Assembly (NCBI GenBank): GCA_963854735.1
Contig: OY978100.1
Location: forward strand, 1,984,001-2,048,000
DNA: 64,000 nucleotides
Source of the DNA: Marvania coccoides
Lineage: Eukaryota; Chlorophyta; Trebouxiophyceae; Chlorellales; Chlorellaceae
Direction: 5' to 3'
This document shows, piece by piece, positions 52,466 to 61,907 of this stretch. Under the pieces are notes generated by a model. The model searched no databases, was not told the origin of the DNA, and saw only the letters and a program-made list of their open reading frames with translations. Position numbers and translations under genes: made by a program. The first letter of the stretch is position 1; each line of letters begins with the position of its first letter.

Positions 52466-55400
52466 ATGGAGAGAATCGATGTGGAGGATAATCCGCTGCG
52501 AACGGGGCCCCTCTCCTCGGATCCTGGTACGCCGCGCTTCATCCTCAGCTGCAAAACCCACTTTACAAGCACCGCCCACCCCCCACATTATGCCCTATTT
52601 TTTTTCCAACCCCCGCTCCCTCTCTCTCATTTTTTTTCGCAGTTCCACAAGCCTCAACAATAGATGACGGCGCCGCGACCCCTCCCCGCCAAGATGGCCG
52701 CATATCTGACTCTGACTCGGGCTACGACGTGCCTCACAGCTTGGAGTACGCAGATCTAAGTTTCAGCGCCGATGGGGCAGACCTGCTGTCGATGCGTCGC
52801 CGCCGCGCCCCGCTGTCCCGCCTGTTCAGCAGAGGGAATGACCTGGAGAGCGCGCACCAGAGCCACGTGTACACGACAGCAGGTAGTGTACACCCACTTC
52901 TTTTTTGTTTAATGTTTTTTTCGCGCTTGCCATGTACACCCCAATGTATCAAAATTGAATTCATTTTCTGTCTCACAAATTGCCTTTTTTCATTTTTGTC
53001 TAACTCGCGTTCACGGCCACTCTCTTTGCCTCGCAGAAAAGCGCAAGCTGCAGGCGTTTGAGAGCATCGACTACTTTGCTCCCTCCTCCCGGGTCTATCG
53101 CCGCTGGCTGTCCGCCCAGCCCTGGAACCGCTACTGGGACCGGTGGCTGCTGATGGCGGCCATCGGCATCGCCGTGGGCACCGTCGGCTTCTCCCTGCAC
53201 TTTCTCATCCACACGCTGGCATTCGTAAAATATCACGGTACCCGCTGGCTGCTAGGCAACGCCCACATCTCGGTGGGTTGGGCTTTCAACGTCACCTACT
53301 CTCTGGCGCTGGTGTATGCCTCCACGTGGCTGGTGGTCAACGTGGCGCCGGAGGCAGCGGGGGCGGGGGTGGCGGAGGTGATGGCGTACCTAAACGGGTG
53401 CCACATGCCGAAAATAATGAACATGAAGACGCTGGCGGTGAAGTTTCTGTCGGCGGCGACCGCGGTGGGGTCTGGGCTGCCGGTGGGGCCCGAGGGGCCT
53501 ATGATTCAGATCGGGGCTACCATAGCAAATGGCTTGTCGCAGGGGCACTCCACCACGCTGGGGTGCGACACCGGCATGCTCAAGCGGTTCCAAAACCCCA
53601 AAGACAAGCGCGATTTTGTGACCGCGGGCGCCGCGGTGGGTGTGGCAACGGCGTTCTCGGCCCCCATTGGCGGGCTGCTTTTCATGTTTGAGGAGGTGGC
53701 GTCCTTCTGGCAGCAGCAGCTGGGGTGGCAGATCTTCTTCGCGTGCATGCTGGCGGTGCTGACGGCGGACACGCTGCGCTCGGCGATGAGCGCCCTGCGC
53801 GACGGCACTTTTGGGCTGTTTGATAAGGACGCTTCCACGGTGTTTTTCGAGGTGCACACGCAGCTGGTGACGCACGTAATGTCCGTCATCCCCGCAGCGG
53901 TGTGTGGCGTCCTCGCCGGCCTGGCCTCTATCGTTTTCACTTTCATCAACCTCCGCATCACCCGCATGCGTGCCATCTTCTTGCGCACAAAATTCCAGCG
54001 CATGCTGGAGCCCTGCGTGCTCATCGTCGTCTTCGTCACCTTGGGAACGCTCCTCCCGCTGCTGTTCCCGTGCACCCCCACCCAGTGCGTGGTCATTCAA
54101 GGCGAGTCCACTCCCGTCTGCCCCGAGGGCACCCCGCCCCGCATCCAAAGGGTGGTGGAGGACACAATCGAGCTGTACACCTGCTCCCCAGCTGCCGCCA
54201 CCTCCTCCATACCGCCAGAGTGGGACATCGATCCGTTTGGCCAGGGAAACATCACCGTCCCCAAATCGTACAACGAGCTGGCAACGCTGATGTCTGTGAC
54301 GGGCGAGGAGACCATCCGGCACCTGCTGTCGCGCGGCACGCACCGTGAGTTTGGGTACGCGGCCATTCTGTGCATGCTGGTGTTTTATTTCTTGGGGGCA
54401 GCGGTGACGGCAGGCAGCGCCATTTCGTCCGGAACCTTTGTGCCCATGCTGCTGATCGGGGCATGCATTGGGCGGCTGGTGGGGCTGGTGACGGTGGACA
54501 TTGCGGCGTCGCATGGCCTGGGCTCCCACGGGTGAGTTTTTTTTTTTTTTTTTTTTTAAATAATGTTTCTTCTATAGTCGCTTTTGTTTCATTTAAAATT
54601 TTTAACGAAGTAAACCTCTGTTTTTGTTTCCCATCCTTGCTATTTTCCCTCCTTGCAGCGCCCCTCCCGGCGTCTTTCTTCCTCCTTCCACCTGGGCGTG
54701 GATCGACCCGGGGGCATTCGCGCTCATTGGCGCCGGCGCTTTCATGGGCGGCGTCACCCGCATGACCCTCGCCCTGGCAGTCATCATCATGGAGATGTCA
54801 AACGACGTTCGAATCCTGCTCCCGGCCATGGTCGCCATTATGCTGGCCAAGTGGGTGGCAGACGCGGCCTCTCACTCCCTCTACCACGGGCTGCTGGAGG
54901 TGAAGTGCGTGCCCTTTCTGCCTAAAGAGCCCGTTGCTGACGTGTCTCTGGATCTGCTGGAGGTGAGGCATGTGATGGCAGCGCCGGTGGTGACGCTGAG
55001 AGAGCACATGCGGCTGGGAGAGCTGCGGGACGTGCTGCGGTCGACGCGGCACAACGGATTCCCCGTGGTGCGCCCCCAGCTGGCGCTGGTTTCGCACCAC
55101 CACAGCCACAGCAGGGCCTCCATCAGCGAAGCACCCACGCCCACGCTGCAGAGCATGCAGCAGCAGCCCGCGCCGCCGTCCTCGCAGAAGCTGCTGGCGT
55201 CGTTCGACAGCGCCACCAGCAGCCACGACTGCGTGTTCGTTGGCTTGGTCACCAGGGATCAGCTGTTGCGGCTGCTGCTGGAGGCGGTGCGGCGCGGCAC
55301 CGCCGAGCACCTGGAACTGAGCTACCCTGAGCTCAGCTACCAAACGGTGGACCCCGGGTTGGCTGCGGCAGCGGAGGAGCAGCAGATGGCGGTGCTGGAG

Positions 55401-55730
55401 GGGCGTCCGCCCACCCCGCAGCACTTTCCGTCCGCCCCGGCGCTGTGGGACGAAATCTTGGACCTCACACCGTACGTCAACATGAGCGCGCACCGCGTGC
55501 CGGAGACCTTCTCCGTGGAGCGCGCCTACGTGCTGTTCTCCACCATGGGCCTGCGGCACCTGGTGGTTGTGGACGAGTGCAATCGAACGCGGGGCATCGT
55601 CACCAGAAAAGACCTGCTGGGCTACCGCATTGCGGAGGCTGTGGCGCGGGCGAGGAGCGGCGGGGGCGGCGCAGGAGGGGAGCCCCTCACGCCGCCCGAT
55701 TCAGAGGACGGACGCCTGGAGACAGCGTAG
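52466..55730 (+). CDS. CLC-family chloride channel/exchanger with C-terminal CBS domains
   Basis: Four exons (52466-52526, 52643-52882, 53037-54531, 54659-55730), GT-AG, phase-consistent, give 955 aa. CLC proteins move Cl- or NO3- across membranes, as channels or H+-coupled exchangers. Signatures: GSGLPVGPEGPMIQIGA (gating glutamate present), TAFSAPIGGLLFMFEEVASFW (proton glutamate present, so exchanger activity is plausible), SGTFVPMLLIGACIGRL, and after the membrane part two CBS domains (VRHVMAAPVVTLREH and MSAHRVPETFSVERAYVLF...RGIVTRKDLLGY). The first selectivity segment, normally GSGIPE or GPGIPE, here reads AGAGVAEVMAYLNG. The loop before the last helices holds a cysteine-rich extracellular insert (FPCTPTQCVV...TPVCPEGT). 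The N-terminus is Ser/Asp-rich and cytosolic. Confidence 0.96.
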
Positions 55731-56124
55731 AAAGTTCCAGTGTAATGACGGGCATAGTCTGACGATTGTTTTCTCTTTTCTGTTTTTATAACTACTCGTA
55801 CCACTAGCACTGGTGGTACTATACATGTACCGTTTTCATCCTTTCTTTTTCTTCGCTTTTCTTTCTTTCCTTCGCTATAATTTCATTCTTGTGGCAGCAA
55901 TCTGTCAGTCGTATGTGTGGACCACCTCGTCTTTCTTTGCGTTGTGAGGAGGAGCCCACCCAATGGAGAACAAAATCAGTACCGTCTGCGCGCAGCACAA
56001 ATGCAAATACAAGCACATGTGTGTCTTTTTAAATTAAAATTAACTGTAAAATTTGTGCTACCAAAAGATATAGCAGCTCATGTTTTACAACGGACGCACG
56101 GTCATTCTTAGTTATTGTACGAGG
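55731..56124. other. Convergent 3' spacer
   Basis: 394 bp spacer between the 3' ends of CLC and the PPR-SMR gene; no feature recognised. Confidence 0.4.
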
Positions 56125-58115
56125 TCATAACCAGGGCGACAGGCGAGGGACTATGAGCGCTGCGGCCGCCAGCACCGCCAGCCCTGCGCCTATCACCGAA
56201 TACCGAGCTCTGGCTGCTGCAAAAACGTGCTCAGTCTGCATCCGCTCCCAATGCGCTCGGCAAAACTCAGCAACGCGGGGCCACGGCAGAAACACCCGCC
56301 CCGCGTTGTCAAGCACATCTTCTGCGTCCAGCCCCTGCTGCTTCAAAACTGATATCACTGCGTTCTTCAGCACGCCCACGCCCTGCCGGCTGCCCTTGCC
56401 CACCCCGGTAATGATTACGAGCCCTCGTTCTGACGGCAGGGGGGCTTCTATGCTGCTGGAGAGAGTGCTTGCGAGGTCGGGCCACGCTGCCACCAGCGCC
56501 TCCAGCCTCCGCAGCACCGCCATCTGCGCTGCCGCCTGCGAGCAGCCGTGCAAGTCCAGCTCTAAGAGGTCTCTCAAAGCGGAAGAATGTCCATCGGCGG
56601 AGGGACTCCGCTGCTGCAACCCTGCCAGCCTTCTTTCTTCCTCTCTTTCCTCTTCTGGGTGGCGAAGCTGACCAGATGACGGCGCGCCAGCAGGGTTGAT
56701 TGAACGGTCAGCTGCACTTTCTATATGAAATTTTACTTGTTCTCCCTCGCTTTCTCCTTCTCCAAACGCCCGTTCCGGTGCTGCTGGGTGCACAGCCACC
56801 TTGGAAGCCAAGCCGAGGGCCGAAGCTGAGGGCTGCCGCTTCCAACGCTGCTCATCCAGAGAAATGGGCGCCTGTTTGCTGGGAGTCGCTGGCACACGAT
56901 GGTTGTCCAACTTGCCAGCGCTGTATCCACCAGCACCGACGCCAGCTGCGCTTTGCTCCCACTTTCTAGTTTTGCCGTTGACCGCCTTGGCCAGGTCTCT
57001 GGCTTCGCTGACCAGGTCCCCCGCAAGCTGGGGGTGGGAGGCAAAGGCGGAAGCCAGCACTCGCTCCGTGTGCGCGTCTGCATTGGCAAAGTTACCGGCA
57101 GAAAATAAATAAACGAATTGAAAAACTACAGTTCGCGGACCGCAAATGGACCATTCTACTAACCAGGAGGAGTACCACTGTCTACCATGCGCTGCCAGAC
57201 CTCGTACGCCCTGTCCACGCTGCCCCGCTCCCCCGCTGCCGCAGCCCCAATCAACGCGTTCCACACAGCAGTATTGGGTACCATACCATGCGCAGGCATG
57301 AGATGTGACACCACCATCATTGCCCGGTCCGGATCCCCTGCCGAGGCGCAGGCTTTGATGAGAATGGAAACAGTGACAGGAGTCGGAGAAAATCCTGCTG
57401 CCACGCTTTCTTTAAACACTCCAAACGCCTGATGTACCATCCCTGCTTTGCCAAAGCAGTCCATCAGCTCGTTATACACTGGGAGAGAGCGAGGGACCAT
57501 CCCCAAGCCCTTCATTTCGTTGAATAAACCCAATGCAGCTTCCGCGGCGGCAGTAGGAGTGGTGGCGGAGTCGTGCGTGCCAGCTCGTTTCCAGGCGGAC
57601 ATGGCGAAAGTGAAGGAGTATTCGTTCGGCGGGGGCCCCTCTCGCAGCATCTCCTGCAGCAATTTTGTGCACCACAGAGGCTTGCCTTGCCGAGCGTAGA
57701 TCTCCATTAAAGAGTGAATGAGGTGGCGCGAGGGGGGATCAGGGCTCAGGCGGCGGTAGGCGTCCAGCGCGGCGGCGGCGGGCCCGGCATGGCCCCGCAG
57801 CAGGTTCCGTTTGAGATCGTGAAAGGCGGCGTTGCGGGCGCGCTTTGAAGCAAGGCTTTCTCCGGGTCCTCCGCGTTCTGGAGTAGGTGAGAAAGTAGAG
57901 GCGGGTGTAGGCGAGTTCCCAATGCCTCCATTGTTGTGTTTTGCCGCTGAAGCGGGAGCCGCAGCGGCGGAGTCGGCCTTGTCTTCCTTGTCGTCGGCTC
58001 CTTGGAGCAGAGTTCGCGTTGTGGAGCAGTTGAACGCAAAATTAAAGAGAGTCTGGCTCGCTCGAGATGCGACACGGGCGGAATTCGCCCAAACATAGCG
58101 AGTTCGAGAGATCAT
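56125..58115 (-). CDS. PPR-SMR organellar protein with C-terminal membrane helix
   Basis: Two exons (58115-57164, 57077-56125), GT-AG, phase 1, give 634 aa. A basic leader (MISRTRYVWANSARVASRASQ) points to mitochondrion or plastid. Residues about 110-320 contain about five pentatricopeptide repeats (for example PSRHLIHSLMEIYARQGKP, NEYSFTFAMSAWKRAG, LPVYNELMDCFGKAGMVHQAF, PVTVSILIKACASAGDPDRA, NTAVWNALIGAAAAG), which bind RNA. Near residue 480 an SMR domain has LDLHGCSQAAAQMAVLRRLEAL and the VIITGVGKGSRQG box, an endonuclease-type fold. The last 30 residues form a hydrophobic helix (YSVIGAGLAVLAAAALIV), unusual after SMR. Plant PPR-SMR proteins such as GUN1 act in organelle RNA metabolism; the target here is unknown. 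Confidence 0.9.
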
Positions 58116-58323
58116 TAAAAATTCAAGTTACAAAATTCATCTTGCAATCACCCTGACTGCATTGCACTTGCGTCGATTGACACACATCTTTCAAATTACA
58201 ACTGGGTTGTTTTATTCAATTGCCGAAAAACTGCAACCTTTTATTTCTTCATTCAGGTTTCTTGTCAACTCCCTTCTGTCACTGACCTTCCCTCTCAATT
58301 ACACGCCCTTCTGTCACACTGAT

Positions 58324-59877
58324 TCAATTCCACGGCTCGTCGTCCTCCGGCTGCACCAGCACCACCGCCTGCGGCGTCAGCTGCGCCTCCTCCAGTGTGC
58401 GGCCCATCATGTCGTCACCAGTCAGCACCCGTCGAGGAAAGGTGGTGGCCAGGCTATACCGCACGTGCGCATGGCTGTCCAACGCATCCACCCAGTCGTG
58501 CAACACCTGCAGCGTGTCGGACGCCAAAAAACGGCGCTGGTGGGTGGCCCCAGAGGGCAGCCTCACTCTGATCAACGCCACGCCTTCAGCATCCTTTGCC
58601 GGCTCCTCAGGCAGCGCCAGCCGCTTCTCGCTGCGGCGTGCCTCCAGCGCGGCGGCTGCCTCTGCTTTGCGCTGCTCCTCGGCGGCTGCAGCGGCCGCTG
58701 CCGCCGCCCCTGCCTCCCGCTGCCGCCGCATTTCCTCCTCGGCTGCCGCCCTCGCTGCTGCAGCTGCCTCCGAGCGCTGCCGGTCCTCCTCCAGCGACCG
58801 CTGGTACTCCGCGTCTTGCTCCTCTCGAATTCTGCGGTCCCGCTCCCTCTGCGTCTGCGCCTCTCGCTCCTGCCACAGCATGCTGCCGTGCTCAACCAGC
58901 GCCGCTTGCAGCACCTCTGCCAGGGCTTCGGGCGCAATGGCGCCCTCCACGCAGGTCACCAGCCGGGTGCGGGACCCAGAGAAGGCCAGCAGCGCGCAGT
59001 AGGGGTAGGCAGCGGCGCGGAGGGAGGAAGAAAGTCTGAAGGCGTCGCTGGAGCGGATGTCGCCCCCCCAGCACAGGAAAGTGTCGTTTACGTAATCAAC
59101 AAACGCGGGGGCGCACAGTGTGTCATGGCAGAACTCCTCCGCGTCCTGGTGCCGCGCGGAGTGGAGGTACACAAAGAGAAATTTGCCGTCTGCCTGAGCA
59201 CGAGCGGCAGCCTCCTGCCACCCGCAGGGGTGCCACCGCGGCACCCGCTCGCCGTGCTGGGCAGAGAACGTGGTAATGAATGACGCGGCGGCAGCGGCAG
59301 GGTCCTCTTGCGGGGGGGCGGCAGTGAGGGTGCGAGCGGTTGCTCTGAGGGTTCTGGCAATAGGGGCAGGGAGGACTCGCTGCGCAGCTGCGCCTGCCAC
59401 GGAGAAGCCCAGGGCTACGGTGCGGAAGACGAGGCGCACGGAGGAGTTGAGCAGCGCAAAGGGGAGGGACAGCAGGGCCTGCGCGAGTTGAATGGGGATG
59501 GGGGCCGGGCCACCACCGCCGGCACGGTAGGCAGGGTTGCCTGGAGGCAGCGGGCGGGGCGGGATGTTGGGGTGGTTGCTGCCGCGGGGCTGGACGCGGC
59601 GTGGGGACACTGCGGACCCTGCTTGCTCTGCAGTTTGCGTAGAGAATAGTATTTAATTTAATCGGAGCAAACACTCATCTTGTATTGCGTTGAAATCTCG
59701 CAAAAAACAAGCGAGTACTGCTCTCGACAATAAAGATTGGCCAAACTTGCCCTGGTACATGGCAATAGCTCTCTCAAAGTTGCCTCCGCAAGCACCTAAA
59801 AAAAACATGGCATGATCGGGAGTCGCCTGTGTCGCCTCCACAAAGCGAGCGATAGTCTGATCGTCAATATCGTCCAT
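58324..59877 (-). CDS. UBXD8/FAF2-type UBA-UAS-UBX protein
   Basis: Two exons (59877-59751, 59627-58324), phase 1, give 476 aa. Family role: recruits p97/Cdc48 in ER-associated degradation and lipid-droplet control. Order: UBA-like domain (residues 1-42: FVEATQATPDHAMFFLGACGGNFERAIAMYQ), hydrophobic hairpin (LAQALLSLPFALLNSS, LVFRTVALGFSVAG), UAS thioredoxin-like domain (FLFVYLHSARHQDAEEFC, LCWGGDI), an Ala/Glu/Arg-rich coiled coil, and a C-terminal UBX domain with the p97-binding FPR loop (TTFPRRVLTGDDMMGRTLEEAQL) ending EDDEPWN. Length matches FAF2 (445 aa). The intron has a GC donor (CAGG|GCAAGT), phase 1, and gives AMYQ/E/QAGSA. It is divergent from the glycosyltransferase at 60111, 233 bp apart. 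Confidence 0.95.
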
Positions 59878-60110
59878 TTTAAAATTGAATTAAAGTCGGC
59901 ATGAAAAAAGTAGAGCGACAGAAAATGAAGTGTGTGAATTTTTGGATCGGCCCTGCGGTCTCGTCCTTATATTATTAATTTATTGTTTCGTTGTTTATAA
60001 CTTATTGCCTATCCGACTGATCAATGTGCGCGACGCTGTAAGCTAAACATGGCGTTTTGAAATAAACGTTTTTAAATATTTTCCACTATTTGATCTGGCC
60101 CAATGATTCC

Positions 60111-61507
60111 ATGATCCACGCGCAACCGGAGCCCAGGAGGGTTATCAAGGGGAGGAAACGAGCTGCAACCCTCCTCCTTGCAGCTACTTTACTCAATTTC
60201 GGCGGTCCCGATGGCACCGACTCCCCTTTGCTCGCTGCCGCTGACCCCAACCTCCACAGGAGCATCGTTTTCCGTCGATGCATGTCCAGTATCGTCACCT
60301 GCAATGCCGCGGACCTCGTGCCAGAGGTGACTTGTGGCCTGCTGGCTCATGCAATTACCACCTCTGCTGGTACTGCTCTTCCCGAGAACAAAGACGCCGC
60401 TGGTGATACTGACGAAGCGGGAGTCATCCCCCGACTGCTGCACCAGTCCTGGAAGACCAACCTCGAAATCCCCGCAGGCTTCAGGCTCTGGTAAAATTTT
60501 GTATTCTTTTTCAAACTTTCGAACGTTGCTAGGTTTGATTGGGCACATGCAACAGTGTCAGGGGTTGCTGAAAGATGCGTGTGTATTTTTATATTATATT
60601 TTGCAGGGCGCAGACTTGGCGTGACCTGAATACCGGCTGGCAGCATCGGCTGTGGAGCGACAGAGACAACCGGCAGCTGGTGGAAAACCACTACCCATGG
60701 CTGCTGAGGGCCTATGACGGGCTACCCAGGAACATCATGCGAGCAGACACGTCCCGTTACCTGTACATGCATAGAATGGGCGGAGTGTATGCAGACCTGG
60801 ACACGGTGTGCCTGCGCCCAATGGAGAGCCTGCTGAAAGACGCAGTGCCGGCGGGGCAGGCAGAGGTAGCGGTGCTGGCGAAAATGTCGGCCGATGAAGC
60901 TTTTGAGCACAACATACCGGTGAGGAGGAAATTATATTTTGCACACCTGCATCGTGCATTTATTTATTTTATTTCACTGTCTACTAGTATTAAGTTTCGT
61001 CGTTTTTGTTCAGAATGCATGGATGGCTTCCACGCCTGGCCACCCTTTTTGGCTGTTTGTGGCGGGCGTAGTGGAGCGGCGAGCCGTGGCTGCCCGACGC
61101 ACAAAGCTGGCCCACCTCCTGCGAAAGCCCCAGGTGGAGATGGTCACAGGGCCTATAGTGTTGAAAAACGTAAGCCATTTTTATAGGGTATTTAATTGCG
61201 CTCCTATTCATTTTGCCCATAAATTTCAACGCTGTTTCCTCGTTTTTCCACTGGAAACTGGCAGGCGTATGAAACATGGCGATGCACGCTGCGGGCGGGG
61301 GATCAGGTGACGGTGCTTGACCCAGGTTACATCTACGTCGGCGACTGGCACAATCTCACGGCGCTGGATTACTATTTGGAGGTGTGCAGCTGCGATGACG
61401 TGATGGAAAAGCCGGGGAGAAAAAAGTGTTTGGGGGCATTTCCCAATGCGCACGTGCTGACGTACTGGACGCACAGCTGGGACAGGCGAAGAAGAAGACG
61501 CAGCTAG
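60111..61507 (+). CDS. OCH1-like glycosyltransferase with DXD sugar-binding motif
   Basis: Four exons (60111-60490, 60607-60919, 61014-61169, 61265-61507), GT-AG, phases 2, 0, 0, give 363 aa. A short N-terminal basic stretch and hydrophobic segment (KRAATLLLAATLLNFGG) suggest a type II Golgi membrane protein. The Gly_transf_sug region shows VIPRLLHQSWKT, the RADTSRYLYMHRMGGVYADLDT block with DXD (DLD), HNIP/NAWMASTPGHPFW, and TGPIVLKNAYETW. A GWQHRLWSD block also matches family members such as yeast Och1 (initiating alpha-1,6-mannosyltransferase) and inositol-phosphoceramide mannosyltransferases. Substrate is not known. Ends in an Arg-rich tail (WDRRRRRRS). Adjacent to a second glycosyltransferase. 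Confidence 0.9.
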
Positions 61508-61907
61508 CGGAGTGGGAAGGGTGCATGGCGAGCTCCAACTAACTTGTAGTTGGGGTCTGCAAAGCAGCTTGTCTGCAAAGCAACACCCCGTCTTCTCTAA
61601 AAGACTGCGTTGCCTACTGGTGGACTACAGCGCGAGTTTAGAGTCGGACACCGGAAGGGTTTTCTCTCAAAGCAGCAGGGCAACAGAAACAGCAGCGACA
61701 AGGGGAACTAAATACTTCGGCTTCAAAGGAGAAACTTTATTATTTTCAAGTTCATTTAATGTATTCTGGTCCAGGCCAGAGAATCAAGAGATAAAGCACA
61801 GCAATAAAAACCTTTAGACACATACATTACATTTTAGATTATTATTTTTTTGAGCCCATATGGGCTCGCTGGATACATGCAATCGCTCTATAAGTAAATC
61901 ATAAGCC
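61508..61907. other. Spacer between glycosyltransferase genes
   Basis: 400 bp same-strand spacer; no exon or repeat recognised. Confidence 0.4.

Noticed and set aside
53390..54529. 379-aa minus-strand frame opposite the CLC gene
   Set aside because: Shadow of the GC-rich CLC exon; no domain, His/Arg-rich translation.
58162..59283. 373-aa plus-strand frame opposite the UBXD8 gene
   Set aside because: Shadow frame; the minus strand has clear UBA, UAS and UBX domains.
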